Assembly: GCA_026389845.1 (NCBI GenBank) | Contig: JAPLHB010000202.1 | Location: 1-63,871, forward strand | Length of the DNA: 63,871 bases | Source of the DNA: Chloroflexota bacterium | GTDB lineage: Bacteria; Chloroflexota; Anaerolineae; CG2-30-64-16 | Reading direction: 5' to 3' | Part shown: positions 32,710 to 41,712 of the stretch, in pieces | Layout of the letters: the number at the start of each line of letters is the position of its first letter | How positions within the stretch are numbered: the stretch's first letter is position 1 | Notes under the pieces: model-generated | Databases searched by the model: none | Told to the model about the DNA's origin: nothing | The model's input: only the letters and a program-made list of their open reading frames with translations | Position numbers and translations under genes: made by a program

Positions 32710-34005
32710 TCAGGCTCGCGGCAACGTAAAACAGAACTTCGCGCCCTGCCCCGGCGCGCTCTCTACCCAGATACGGCCGCCGTGGCCTTCGACGATATGG
32801 CGGGCGATGGCGAGGCCCAGGCCGGTGCCGCCCTTCGAGCGGGCGCGGTCGGCCTTGTAGAACCGCTCGAAGACGCGCGCCTGCTCGGCCAGGGGGATGC
32901 CGGGGCCGGTATCGGTCACGCCGATCCGCACGTCGTCGCCCGCAGCCTCGGCGTAAACGCTGATGATGCCGCCTTCGGGCGAGAACTTGATCGCGTTGTG
33001 TGCCAGGTTTCCGATCACGCGGGCCACCTGCTGCTCGTCGGCCAGAGCGACCAGGCCGGCGGGCACGATGACGCTGACGTGTTGGCCTTTGGCCGCGGCC
33101 AGGGGCAGGAGCGCGGTCAGGCTGCGCCGCACCAACGGCTCCACCTCGACGGGAACCAGCTTGAGCATCACCTGGCCCGATTCGATCTGGGCCAGATCCA
33201 TCATCTCCTGGCTCAACTGGCTGAGGGCCTGCACCTGGCCTTCGATCTGGTCGAGCATCCGCCGATGGATCGCCGTATCCGCGCCGCCGTTGCGAAGGGT
33301 CTGGGCTGCCAACGCGATGTTGGCGAGCGGGGTACGCAACTCGTGGGAGATGTTCGCCACCAAGTCGCGACGGGCGCGGCCCAGGCGTTGCAGTTCGGTC
33401 ACATCCTCGATGGACACAGCCGCGCCACCGGTTTCCTGAATCGCCACCACGCGCATCCGTAGCGTGCGCCCCCCAACCGCAACCTGCCGGACGACCGGCC
33501 GCCCCCCGGCGATGACCTCCAACACGGTCTGGCTCAACTCCGCGTCGCCGACCAGGGCGATGAATGGTTGGCCGACGACAGGCTCGCGGCGGTCAAAAAG
33601 CTCCCACGCGCCCTGATTGCCCCAAACGATCCGCCGGTCGGCGTCCACCAGGAGCAGGGCGTCGAAATCGGCCGCGCCCAGGGCGGCCAGTTGGCCGCGT
33701 TCGCGCTGGATTTGCCGTTGCAGCTCGATGCGCGCCTCAGTCGCCTCGGCCCGCTCCCGCATGGCGCGGCGGAACTGCTCGCCGACCCGCTGGCCGCGCA
33801 GCCAGAGCCAGGCGATTGCCAAAATCGCCACGAAAAGCAAGCCGAGCAGAAGATAATTCAGGACCTCACCCCCCCGCCCCCCCTCTCCTGACAGCGAAAC
33901 GACTGCCGTCAGGAGAGGGGGGGCGAATTTTCCATCATCCTTCCAGTTTCCAGCTTCCAGTTTCCAGTTTCCAGCCTCACCCCTCAAACCGATACCCGAT
34001 CCCAC
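32710..34005 (-). CDS. PhoR-like sensor histidine kinase
   Basis: The protein (431 aa from ATG 34005) has one membrane helix (LNYLLLGLLFVAILAIAWLWL, about residues 50-70), a charged linker, a PAS-like domain with GNQGAWELFDRREPVVGQ, HisKA with phospho-acceptor H221 in NISHELRTPL and a HATPase domain with N, G1 (DTGPGIP) and G2 (GGTGLGLAI) boxes. It phosphorylates the OmpR-type regulator encoded just upstream. The 5' end is uncertain: ATG at 34005 overlaps the regulator gene by 29 bases and would translate CCAGTTT heptamers and a 16-bp palindrome; no ATG or GTG lies closer to the membrane helix. Confidence 0.9.
   Translation of the reverse strand: MGSGIGLRGEAGNWKLEAGNWKDDGKFAPPLLTAVVSLSGEGGRGGEVLNYLLLGLLFVAILAIAWLWLRGQRVGEQFRRAMRERAEATEARIELQRQIQRERGQLAALGAADFDALLLVDADRRIVWGNQGAWELFDRREPVVGQPFIALVGDAELSQTVLEVIAGGRPVVRQVAVGGRTLRMRVVAIQETGGAAVSIEDVTELQRLGRARRDLVANISHELRTPLANIALAAQTLRNGGADTAIHRRMLDQIEGQVQALSQLSQEMMDLAQIESGQVMLKLVPVEVEPLVRRSLTALLPLAAAKGQHVSVIVPAGLVALADEQQVARVIGNLAHNAIKFSPEGGIISVYAEAAGDDVRIGVTDTGPGIPLAEQARVFERFYKADRARSKGGTGLGLAIARHIVEGHGGRIWVESAPGQGAKFCFTLPRA
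33877..33923. repeat. palindrome between response regulator and kinase (CTCTCCTGAC family)
   Basis: CCCCCCCTCTCCTGAC (33877-33892) pairs perfectly with GTCAGGAGAGGGGGGG (33908-33923). Depending on the true start it is either leader sequence or codons for residues about 28-43 of the kinase. CCAGTTT heptamers follow at 33940-33975. Confidence 0.75.
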
Positions 34006-34654
34006 GCACCGTCACGATGCGCGCCGGGTTGGATGGGTCAACTTCGATTTTCTCGCGCAGCCAGCGGATGTGCACGTCTACAGTGCGCGTGTCGCCGTAG
34101 AAGTCATAGCCCCAGATGCGCGTCAGCAGCAGGTCGCGGGTGAGCACCGCGCCCTGGTGGCGCATTAGCTCGGCCAGCAGGCTGAACTCCCGCGGGGTCA
34201 GCAGCAACTCCTTGTCACCTATGAAGGCTCGCCGGCTCACCAGGTGCAACGTCAAATCGCCGGAACGGATTTCCTCGCCCGCGGCGCGCGGGCCGGCACG
34301 ACGCAGGAGCGCCCGGATGCGCGCTTGCAATTCACCCAGGCTGAACGGCTTAGTCAGGTAGTCGTCCGCGCCGCTCTCCAGGCCGACGATTTTGTCCAAC
34401 TCGCCGGTGCGCGCGGTCAGGATCAGGATCGGCACCTCGGATGTCTGGCGCAGGCTGCGGCAGACCGTCAGCCCATCCAACTCCGGCAGCATCAGATCGA
34501 GGATGACCAGGTCGGGCTTTTCGGCGGCGGCCTGCTCCAGCGCAGCGGCGCCGTCCAGCGCGGTCACAACCCGGTAGCCAGCGTGGCGCAGGTTGAACGC
34601 CAGCGTGTCGAGCAAGATCGGATCATCGTCAACGAGGAGAATTTTGTCGGACAT
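33977..34654 (-). CDS. OmpR/PhoB-family response regulator
   Basis: The 225-aa protein has a receiver domain with acidic pocket D9-D11, phospho-acceptor D53 (LVILDLMLPELDG), T/S in ILTAR and K in LTKPF, and a winged-helix DNA-binding domain with RTVDVHIRWLREKIE. Its partner kinase gene follows immediately and overlaps it. The pair resembles PhoBR in domain order, but no phosphate genes lie nearby, so the stimulus is unknown. Confidence 0.94.
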   Translation of the reverse strand: MSDKILLVDDDPILLDTLAFNLRHAGYRVVTALDGAAALEQAAAEKPDLVILDLMLPELDGLTVCRSLRQTSEVPILILTARTGELDKIVGLESGADDYLTKPFSLGELQARIRALLRRAGPRAAGEEIRSGDLTLHLVSRRAFIGDKELLLTPREFSLLAELMRHQGAVLTRDLLLTRIWGYDFYGDTRTVDVHIRWLREKIEVDPSNPARIVTVRGIGYRFEG

Positions 34655-34842
34655 GGGAATGGCAGATTGCAGATTGTAGATTGCAGATTGCAGATTGCAG
34701 ATTGCAGATGGCGAATACGAATGGCGAATGACGAATGACGAATGACGAATGACGAACGACGAACGACGAACGACGGAGGACCGAGGATGGGTGGCGCGCC
34801 TGTCAGCCCGTCACCGTGTCACCGTGTCACCCTGTCACCGTG
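34655..34842. repeat. mixed 7-mer and 8-mer arrays
   Basis: Three array types lie side by side: GATTGCA (34662-34708), GAATGAC/GAACGAC (34712-34775) and GTCACCGT (34810-34842). The last overlaps the 3' end of the next kinase gene, whose final residues (TTVTG) it encodes. Confidence 0.88.
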
Positions 34843-37499
34843 GTGGCGGCCGGCAGGGTGAAATAGAAGGTGCTACCCTGGTCTACGACGCTTTCGACGC
34901 CCACTTGTCCGCCCATGCGTTCGATGATGCGCCGGACAATGGACAGGCCCAGGCCGTGACCTGCCTCGCGGCGCTCGCCGAAGCGGTTCAGGGCCACGAA
35001 CAGCCGCTTCTGGTCTTCGGAAGCGATACCACGGCCGTTGTCTCGAATCGTAAAGCAGACGAAGCCGTCGGCCTGCACTTGCGCGGCCAACTCGACGCGC
35101 GGCGGAATGGGCGGGGTGAGATCGGACCGGCCGCCGTACTTCAGCGCGTTGCTGAGATAATTAACCCACACCTCCTCCACCCAGGGGCCGTATCCGACGG
35201 CCGCGGGCCAAGTTGCGGGCAACGTGATCTCGGCCTGGCGCAGCTCGATCTCGCGCGCCAGACGCCGCTGCACTTCGACGAGAATGTCCGCCGTCTCCAA
35301 CGGCCCAACCGGCACGCTCTCCTGGCGCGCGTTGGCAAGTAACAACAGGCTGTTGATAATCGCCGTCATCTTTTCGACGCCGCGCTGAATCGCCTGCAAA
35401 TGCCCCTGGAGTTCATCCGTGCGCTGATCCTCGTAGCTTTCGGCCAGGAGCTCGGCATAGCCGGCAATCAGGTTAAGGGGCGTCTTGAGGTCGTGCGCCA
35501 CGGTATGGGCAAAGGCATCCAACTCCTGGTTGCCGGCCTGCAACTCAGCATTCGACTCCTGCAACGCCTCCTCGGTCCGTTTGAGAGTGCAAAGGTGCCC
35601 CAAAATCCGGGCGTAGAGAACCAGCAGCTCGCGCTGACGTTCAGTGATCGGCTGGCCGGTGAGCAGGTTGTCAATAGATACCTGGCCGATCACCGCCTGG
35701 CCATCCCACATAGCCGCCCTCGCGCGCGCCCCCCGGCCGACTACCGCAGACTGATCGTCTAGGAGATTGGCATTCGGCCGATAGATCAGCGGGGCCTGAC
35801 CGGTCAGCAATTCGCTCCAGATCCCTTCCGGCCGCACCTGTACGCGCCGGCCGCGTTCGTCGCGCAGTCGCCCTTGCTCGTCAACGCCGAAGGCGCCTCG
35901 TATGATCTCGGGGGCATCACGATCCACGAACCAGATGGCTATGCGATCGAAGCCCAGCCGGCTGCGTCCCAGCTCGATCGCCAGGCGACACAACTCGTCC
36001 ACCGAGCCGGCGAGGGACAATTCCATGCTCACCTGGTGCAAAGCCGCCAACTGCTGCGAGAAGCGCCGCTCGACTTCCTGCTGCTCGCACAAGGTGTCTT
36101 CGGCGCGTTTGCGCTCGGTGATGTCGTGGATGATCGCGAAAAGTAACAGGCGGCCCTGTACCTCGATGGGGCTGGAGTAGACTTCCACGTCTCGAATTTC
36201 GCCGGTGGCGAGCCGATGGCGGGCAAAGAAGTGGGTATCTTCCCCTGACTTCACCCGCACCATGATCGCCCGCACCTCCGGCTCCGGTAGGACGTTGATG
36301 TCGGTGATCCGTTTGGCCTTGATCTCTTCGAGCGCGTAGCCGTAGAACCGGCAGGCCGCCTCGTTGGCGTCCACGATAGCCGCGGTTTCGGGGTCAATCA
36401 ACAGTTTGACGGCCTGGTTCTTAGTAAACATCGCACGGTAGGTCGCCTCGCTCTCGCGCAGCGCTGCCTCGGCCAGCTTGCGCTCGGTGATGTCTCGCAG
36501 GAGTACGAGTCGCCCAGTAGAGCGCCCGCGCCGGTCACGCACCGGCGAAATGCGCAGCTCCAGGTGACGCGGCGCTTCCACGCCCAACTCGATCTCAGCC
36601 TGGCCCTCCATCACGTCTCGGAAATGTTCAATCAGATCGGGCTGCGATGCCAGCACTTCCCGAGCGCTCTGCCCGATCCTCGCGACCGCGGGGCCGAGGA
36701 GCCGCTGGGCGGCGGGATTGATGTCCACGATCCGGTTCTGCGCATCCAGTACCACCGCGCCGTCCCCCAGGCCCTCGAACAGCAGATCGCGCGCCACGGG
36801 CGCCAGATCGAGGAGGTGAAAACGCAAAATGCCCCAGGCCAACACCAGGCCCGCGAGCATGATACCAAGCGGGGAGATGTCGAGACCAGGAACCGGGCTG
36901 AGGCCCGCGATGTAGAGACCACTCGTCGCAAGCGGCATGACCGCACCGATGAGCACGGTCAAGGCCTGGCTGCGGTACGGACGAGCAAGCCGCGTCGTCG
37001 CCCGCATAATCACGAACGAGCCAAACATGATGACGAGGTAGAAGTACGCCACGGAAACGTAGAACCAGATCCCATGACCGTAGATCAGGATATTGTCCCC
37101 AACCGGACTGGGTGTAAAGCCCGTCCAAACGAGATGATGCCACTCGTTGACAGCAGCCAAGAGAAAGGTGAGTGCGGGAATCACCCAGATCAACGCGGCT
37201 GTCCGGCGTCCCAGCGTCCGCTCGGGGCGGCTATAGGCCAGCGCAAACAAGAGAAAGAGCACGGGACTGCTGTTCGAGCCCAGGTATTCGACCTTCGACC
37301 AGAACACCTTTGCGGGGATGCCCACTGCGGCCGCTTCGAGACCGGCAGCCAACGACCACTCGGCGCCAGCGGCCATCAGCCACGCCAACTGCACTGCGCC
37401 CGGCCTGGTCCGCAGACGCCACGCGTAGGCCGCCACGCCCGCCGAGACGGCCGCGGCGATGAAGTAGATCGCGACATAGACGTTGAAGTGCCAGATCAT
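34827..37499 (-). CDS. sensor histidine kinase with 7TM, two PAS and GAF domains
   Basis: The 890-aa kinase begins with about seven membrane helices (residues 1-225, histidine-kinase N-terminal 7TM type), then PAS (about 245-345), PAS (about 365-480), GAF (about 505-650), HisKA with H669 (AHDLKTPLNLI) and HATPase (DNGRGIASED; GHGLGLSIV). ATG at 37499 is preferred; an upstream start would translate a dispersed palindrome. No response regulator is adjacent on this side, although the PhoB-like gene lies 170 bases downstream. The last residues are encoded by an octamer array. Confidence 0.92.
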   Translation of the reverse strand: MIWHFNVYVAIYFIAAAVSAGVAAYAWRLRTRPGAVQLAWLMAAGAEWSLAAGLEAAAVGIPAKVFWSKVEYLGSNSSPVLFLLFALAYSRPERTLGRRTAALIWVIPALTFLLAAVNEWHHLVWTGFTPSPVGDNILIYGHGIWFYVSVAYFYLVIMFGSFVIMRATTRLARPYRSQALTVLIGAVMPLATSGLYIAGLSPVPGLDISPLGIMLAGLVLAWGILRFHLLDLAPVARDLLFEGLGDGAVVLDAQNRIVDINPAAQRLLGPAVARIGQSAREVLASQPDLIEHFRDVMEGQAEIELGVEAPRHLELRISPVRDRRGRSTGRLVLLRDITERKLAEAALRESEATYRAMFTKNQAVKLLIDPETAAIVDANEAACRFYGYALEEIKAKRITDINVLPEPEVRAIMVRVKSGEDTHFFARHRLATGEIRDVEVYSSPIEVQGRLLLFAIIHDITERKRAEDTLCEQQEVERRFSQQLAALHQVSMELSLAGSVDELCRLAIELGRSRLGFDRIAIWFVDRDAPEIIRGAFGVDEQGRLRDERGRRVQVRPEGIWSELLTGQAPLIYRPNANLLDDQSAVVGRGARARAAMWDGQAVIGQVSIDNLLTGQPITERQRELLVLYARILGHLCTLKRTEEALQESNAELQAGNQELDAFAHTVAHDLKTPLNLIAGYAELLAESYEDQRTDELQGHLQAIQRGVEKMTAIINSLLLLANARQESVPVGPLETADILVEVQRRLAREIELRQAEITLPATWPAAVGYGPWVEEVWVNYLSNALKYGGRSDLTPPIPPRVELAAQVQADGFVCFTIRDNGRGIASEDQKRLFVALNRFGERREAGHGLGLSIVRRIIERMGGQVGVESVVDQGSTFYFTLPAATTVTG

Positions 37500-37513
37500 G
37501 GGACGCTCGTGTT

Positions 37514-37566
37514 GGCTGGATTCTCGCCGCAACGTGTCACACGGGACCAACCCGCTCAGCATGACA
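37514..37566. repeat. dispersed long palindrome, right half only (copy 6)
   Basis: It contains GCTGGATTCTCGCCGCAACG and ends AACCCGCTCAGCATGACA; the left half is missing. It directly precedes the kinase start. Confidence 0.75.
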
Positions 37567-37617
37567 GCGCACAGGAGTATCTTGCTTCACAAATGCCGCC
37601 GCGCGGCATGGCGGTTC

Positions 37618-38604
37618 TCAGCATGACGCCCCAAGTTCGGCGCCGGCCGGCAGACCGCCGGCGCCGACGGCCGATCGAGCGGCGCGGCCGATGGCCTGGG
37701 CCACCACCTCGGCGGCGTAAGCGCCGACCAGGGTGACGCTGGCCCGCACCTTGCCGGTCGCCAGCGCGAAGAGCGTATCGCCGTCGAACAGGGTATGAGC
37801 CGGGCGAATCGCGCGGGCCACGCCATCTTGCGCCATCTGGGCGACCTTGTTGGCGCCTTCCTTGTCCAGCCGTGCGTTCGTCGCCACAACTCCTATGACG
37901 GTCGCGCCTGCCACTCGTAACGCCAACTTGCCGGTAATCGTGCGCAGCAGCACCAGTGTATCAGCAAAACCCGCGCCGCGCAACCGCCGTGTGCCTGCCA
38001 CGATCCGGCTGGCCTCGTCCACCACGTCGCCGAATGGATTGACCGCGATAAGCGCGGCGACGACCAACCCGCCGCCCAGGTCTATGGCCGCGCTGCCCAG
38101 CCCCGTCTTGGTGGCGCGACCCGCGCCCAGCGCCTTGCCGGCGCTGCACCCCGTCCCCGCGCCGACGTTCCCCTCGGCCACGGCCGCGTCGTTCGCCGCC
38201 AGGCAGGCGGCATAGCCCATTTCCGCATCGGGATAGACATCGCTGCGGCCCACGGCCAGGTCGAAAAGGATCGCGGCCGGGACGATTGGCACGCGTACCG
38301 GCCCCGACTTGTAGCCGACGCCTCGCTCGCGCAGGTAGCGCATCACGCCGTCGGCCGCGGCCAAGCCGAACGCGCTACCGCCGGCCAGGACGACGGCGTG
38401 TACCTGCTGTACCAGGTGCAACGGCCGCAGCAGGTCGGTCTCACGTGTGCCGGGCGCGCCCCCGCGCTGATCCACCCCGCCCACCGCACCCGACCCTGAA
38501 GGGCCGTCGCAGAGCACGACGGTGCAGCCAGTCAGGCCGACAGGATCGGTCGCGTGCCCAACCTTGATGCCGGGCACGGCGGTCAGAGTCAGATTGCCGG
38601 ACAT
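37618..38604 (-). CDS. P1/S58-family peptidase (DmpA-like aminopeptidase/esterase)
   Basis: The 328-aa protein matches the P1 family of self-cleaving aminopeptidases: TAVPGIKVGHATD at the start, VVLAGGSAFGLAAADGVMRYL, NVGAGTGCSAGKALGAGRATKTGLGSA and VGVVATNARLDKEGANKVAQMA. In DmpA the chain is cut at a conserved Ser/Thr to make an N-terminal nucleophile. ATG at 38604 has GGAGG six bases upstream. Substrates of relatives are short peptides or D-amino acid esters. Confidence 0.92.
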   Translation of the reverse strand: MSGNLTLTAVPGIKVGHATDPVGLTGCTVVLCDGPSGSGAVGGVDQRGGAPGTRETDLLRPLHLVQQVHAVVLAGGSAFGLAAADGVMRYLRERGVGYKSGPVRVPIVPAAILFDLAVGRSDVYPDAEMGYAACLAANDAAVAEGNVGAGTGCSAGKALGAGRATKTGLGSAAIDLGGGLVVAALIAVNPFGDVVDEASRIVAGTRRLRGAGFADTLVLLRTITGKLALRVAGATVIGVVATNARLDKEGANKVAQMAQDGVARAIRPAHTLFDGDTLFALATGKVRASVTLVGAYAAEVVAQAIGRAARSAVGAGGLPAGAELGASC

Positions 38605-38662
38605 CGCCCCCTCCATAATGCAAGCCGCCGACTTGCGCCACTTGCCCTGTAAACGCCCCGCC

Positions 38663-38798
38663 TGTCACTCTGAGCGGGTTGACGGCGAACAGTGCGCGGC
38701 GACGAGACACCAGCGAAGAGTCTCGGCCACGCGAAGGAGATGCTTCGCTGGAATCTGCCCGAAGCAGACTGCAATTCGTTAACCCGCTCAGCATGACA
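38663..38798. repeat. dispersed long palindrome, copy 7
   Basis: TGTCACTCTGAGCGGGT to ACCCGCTCAGCATGACA, between the P1 peptidase and MFS genes. Confidence 0.85.
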
Positions 38799-38809
38799 TT
38801 TTCATGGGC

Positions 38810-40000
38810 TCAGCGGTCGAAATCGCCCCGCATCATCACGGCGAAGACGCCGAGCGCGGCGATCAGATCGGCCAGGATGAGCCACATCGCCACCTGTGGA
38901 CCGATTCGCTCGAACAGTTGCCCGATCAGCCAGGGCATAGTCATGCTGCCGACGCTGGCGCCAACCAGGAACCAGCCCGTCACCCGGCCGGTAAGGGTCA
39001 TGCGGCTGCCGGCCAGAGCGATCGCGGTGGGGAAGATCGCGGACATGCCGAAGCCGGTGAGCAACGCGCCGACCCACAGCGCCACGACCGAACCGGGCAG
39101 CACCACCAGGATCGCCACCCCGGCCAGGCAACCCACCAGGTCGGCCAGGAGCACGGTCGCCAGCTTGAAGCGTGCGGCCAACGGGATAGACAGCAGCCGG
39201 CCCAGTGTCAGCGCACCCCAGAAGGCCGACGTGAGATACGCCGCGGACGTCGCCGTGCCCAGGCCGCGCGTCATTGCGTAGGTGTAGACCCAGCCGCCAA
39301 AGCTCGACTCGGCGCCGACGTAGAGCAGCAGGAACAGCGAAATGGCGACGACCAGCAGCGGTCGAGCCGGCCCATTCGCGCCATTTCCACCGGCCGCGGG
39401 CGATGGCGGGCTGGGCGTGCGCAGCAACCACAGAAACGCCGGCAGCATCAACAGCGCCAGCGCCCAGTAGGCCCAGTTGATATCGCCGCTGAACAAAACG
39501 GCCTGGGCGATGATAATCGGCGAGACGAACGCGCCGAGGCCGAAGCAGAAGTGCAGGGCATTCATGTACGGCCCGACCCGCTCGCCGTGAACCCAGACGA
39601 TGAGGGTGTTGCCGCCCACATCGAGTGCGCCCTCACCAATGCCGAGCAGCGCCAACGCGACAGCCAACAGCGCCAGCAGCGGGACGAGCGGCACGAGCGC
39701 CATCATCACCGCCATCAGGGCCAGCACGCCGGCCATGACCAGATGCCCCTTCAGGCGGTCATAGAACCGGCCGCCGATAAACGAGCCGATCAGATAGCCC
39801 AACGCGCGGGCGGTGAACAGATAGCTGATTTCGTTCAGCCGGGCCTGGGTGTGCCGAGCCAGTCCGGGCAACGTTGGCCCCAACGAGGCGCTAAACAGTC
39901 CCAAGGCCACGAACGCGAGACAGTAGCCCGCGGTCTGGGCCAGGCGACGCCTGCGAGTCTCGGCCGGCGGGAACGAAAAAGACGCGGATTCTGGAGTCAT
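38810..40000 (-). CDS. MFS transporter
   Basis: The 396-aa protein has about twelve membrane helices, an FIGGRFYDRLKGHLVM motif between helices 2 and 3 and a FWGALTLGRLLSIPLAARF segment in the second half, like FucP/GlcP-type sugar or small-molecule permeases. A promoter with -35 TTGACG and -10 TAAAAT places the transcript start about at the A of the ATG at 40000, so the message appears leaderless; an in-frame ATG at 40009 overlaps the -10 box and cannot be the start. No ribosome site is visible, which agrees. Confidence 0.88.
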   Translation of the reverse strand: MTPESASFSFPPAETRRRRLAQTAGYCLAFVALGLFSASLGPTLPGLARHTQARLNEISYLFTARALGYLIGSFIGGRFYDRLKGHLVMAGVLALMAVMMALVPLVPLLALLAVALALLGIGEGALDVGGNTLIVWVHGERVGPYMNALHFCFGLGAFVSPIIIAQAVLFSGDINWAYWALALLMLPAFLWLLRTPSPPSPAAGGNGANGPARPLLVVAISLFLLLYVGAESSFGGWVYTYAMTRGLGTATSAAYLTSAFWGALTLGRLLSIPLAARFKLATVLLADLVGCLAGVAILVVLPGSVVALWVGALLTGFGMSAIFPTAIALAGSRMTLTGRVTGWFLVGASVGSMTMPWLIGQLFERIGPQVAMWLILADLIAALGVFAVMMRGDFDR

Positions 40001-40007
40001 CGGTCGC

Positions 40008-40036
40008 ATTTTACAGGCAAACTGTCCGTTCGTCAA
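40008..40036 (-). promoter_or_regulatory. promoter of the MFS gene (leaderless)
   Basis: On the minus strand TTGACG (40036-40031), 17 bp and TAAAAT (40013-40008) with a TG just before the -10. Seven bases separate the -10 from the start codon. Confidence 0.75.
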
Positions 40037-40106
40037 CGAATGACCCCCGTTCCAAACGCGCGGTCGCTCGGGTCCCTCTCCGACCGAGTTGGGGGTTGCA
40101 TCGCGT

Positions 40107-40136
40107 TTGCCAAGCACCTGTGGCTTCTGTTATAAT
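40107..40136 (+). promoter_or_regulatory. extended -10 promoter of the BNR-repeat gene
   Basis: TTGCCA (40107-40112), 18 bp, TATAAT (40131-40136) with TG one base upstream. It diverges from the MFS promoter. Confidence 0.75.
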
Positions 40137-40172
40137 AGCTCCCACTCCTGGGCCACAAAGGGATCGGGTATC

Positions 40173-41687
40173 ATGCGCTGGCTGAAGAAGCTCATTTCCT
40201 GGACGGTGCACGCGGGCGTACTCCTGGCAGTCGGGCTGATTCTTCCAACCGCCGCCCTGCCTCGTCCCGATCCGGCGCCATCATACGGACTTGCTTCGAC
40301 CGTCGCGCCGATCTACGACTACGATCCGGCAGTCGAGCCGGAAAAGTTCGCGCGCGAGGTGGACGCGGTGGCCGCGCCCGATGGCGCGCTCTACGCGGCT
40401 TTCATTACGGACGCGCCGGCCGACGATCAGCAGTGCCAGCAATCGGTGCGGGTGTTTCGCTCGACCGACACCGGTCAGTCGTGGCAAGACGACGGGCTGC
40501 CGATGCCCGATCCGCCGGCCCCGCCGTGCGACCAACCGCGGCCAGGCTGCCGCATTGACCAGCTCATGGATCCGAGCCTCACGCTGGGGGCTGACGGCTA
40601 TCCGCGCCTGGGGATGATCTGGATCCACGGCTGCGGCTCGACTACGGCGCGCAGCGTGCGCGGCCCCACGGGCTGGACGAAGCCACAACCGGTACTCCCG
40701 ATAGATCAAAACGCAGGGATGGTTGCCGATGGCAGTTTTGCGCTGGCAACGGCCGACGGAAACGAATACTACGGCTGGAGTTCCGGCCTGCCGTTGGCGC
40801 TCGGCGGCGAAATCGCGATCTGTCCGGCCGGCGATTGTGCAGCGCCGATCACCGCAACCCTCAGCTCCCGCGTCGAGTTCGGCGGGCTGAAGCTGTACAG
40901 TCACCCGGCCGGCGGCGCGGCCGTGGTGTGGAGCAAGAGCCTCGGGGTGCGCACGATGCTGCTATATCGCCATCTGCGGCCCGACGGCACGTGGGCGAGC
41001 GCCTACGACATTCCGATCACAGACAATTACCCCTCCAGCATCGTCGCCATCGGGCTACGAGCGTTCAGCCTGGCCTTCGTGCCCGACCAGCCGGAGGAAG
41101 CCATCGTCGCCTACATCGTCAACAGCGGCGGCCAGTTCGATGAACGCGCGTCCTACCTGGCCTATCGCCGCACGACCGACGCCGGCGCGACCTGGTCGGG
41201 AGCGCAATTCATAGACGGCAGCCAGGGCACGACCGGGAACGACCAGCCCCAATATGAGCTTGTACAATTTCCGGTGCTGGCAGCCAATTCCGGCGCCAGC
41301 CGCGTGGGCCTGCTCTACCAGATGCGGGACACGCACCAGGATCCTTCGCTGGTACACACCTACTTTCGAGAGTACGAGAACGGCGCATTCGGGGAGCGGC
41401 GGCTGACTCTATCCGGTGAGCAGCCCAGTCTCTACACTACTACCAGCGGGGCCTGGCGGATGGGCGAGTACAACGGGCTGGCTGCCATCGCGGATCCCTG
41501 TTACCTGGGCGCCTGGCAGAGCATTGCCCAGGTGAACGGCATCCAACAGGGGCGCATCCTCACCCGCCGCGTCTGCCTGGGGAGCGACCTGCCGCCGTTC
41601 CGGTCTTATCTGCCGTTTGCGCCCTTTAGATCACGGTTGTCCTATCAGGCCAACCTGCCCTATGTCCCGATCATGACGACACCCTAA
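40173..41687 (+). CDS. secreted sialidase-like BNR-repeat protein
   Basis: The 504-aa protein has an N-terminal signal peptide (about residues 5-28) and at least two Asp-box motifs of the sialidase propeller (STDTGQSWQDD and TTDAGATWSGA). Such propellers occur in sialidases and in non-catalytic carbohydrate-binding proteins; I cannot see the full Arg triad, so activity is unclear. ATG at 40173 lies 37 bases after a strong extended -10 promoter. It acts outside the cytoplasm. No glycan-degradation genes are adjacent. Confidence 0.8.
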   Translation: MRWLKKLISWTVHAGVLLAVGLILPTAALPRPDPAPSYGLASTVAPIYDYDPAVEPEKFAREVDAVAAPDGALYAAFITDAPADDQQCQQSVRVFRSTDTGQSWQDDGLPMPDPPAPPCDQPRPGCRIDQLMDPSLTLGADGYPRLGMIWIHGCGSTTARSVRGPTGWTKPQPVLPIDQNAGMVADGSFALATADGNEYYGWSSGLPLALGGEIAICPAGDCAAPITATLSSRVEFGGLKLYSHPAGGAAVVWSKSLGVRTMLLYRHLRPDGTWASAYDIPITDNYPSSIVAIGLRAFSLAFVPDQPEEAIVAYIVNSGGQFDERASYLAYRRTTDAGATWSGAQFIDGSQGTTGNDQPQYELVQFPVLAANSGASRVGLLYQMRDTHQDPSLVHTYFREYENGAFGERRLTLSGEQPSLYTTTSGAWRMGEYNGLAAIADPCYLGAWQSIAQVNGIQQGRILTRRVCLGSDLPPFRSYLPFAPFRSRLSYQANLPYVPIMTTP

Positions 41688-41712
41688 AATCCTTTTAACA
41701 GGAGTTGTGCCA

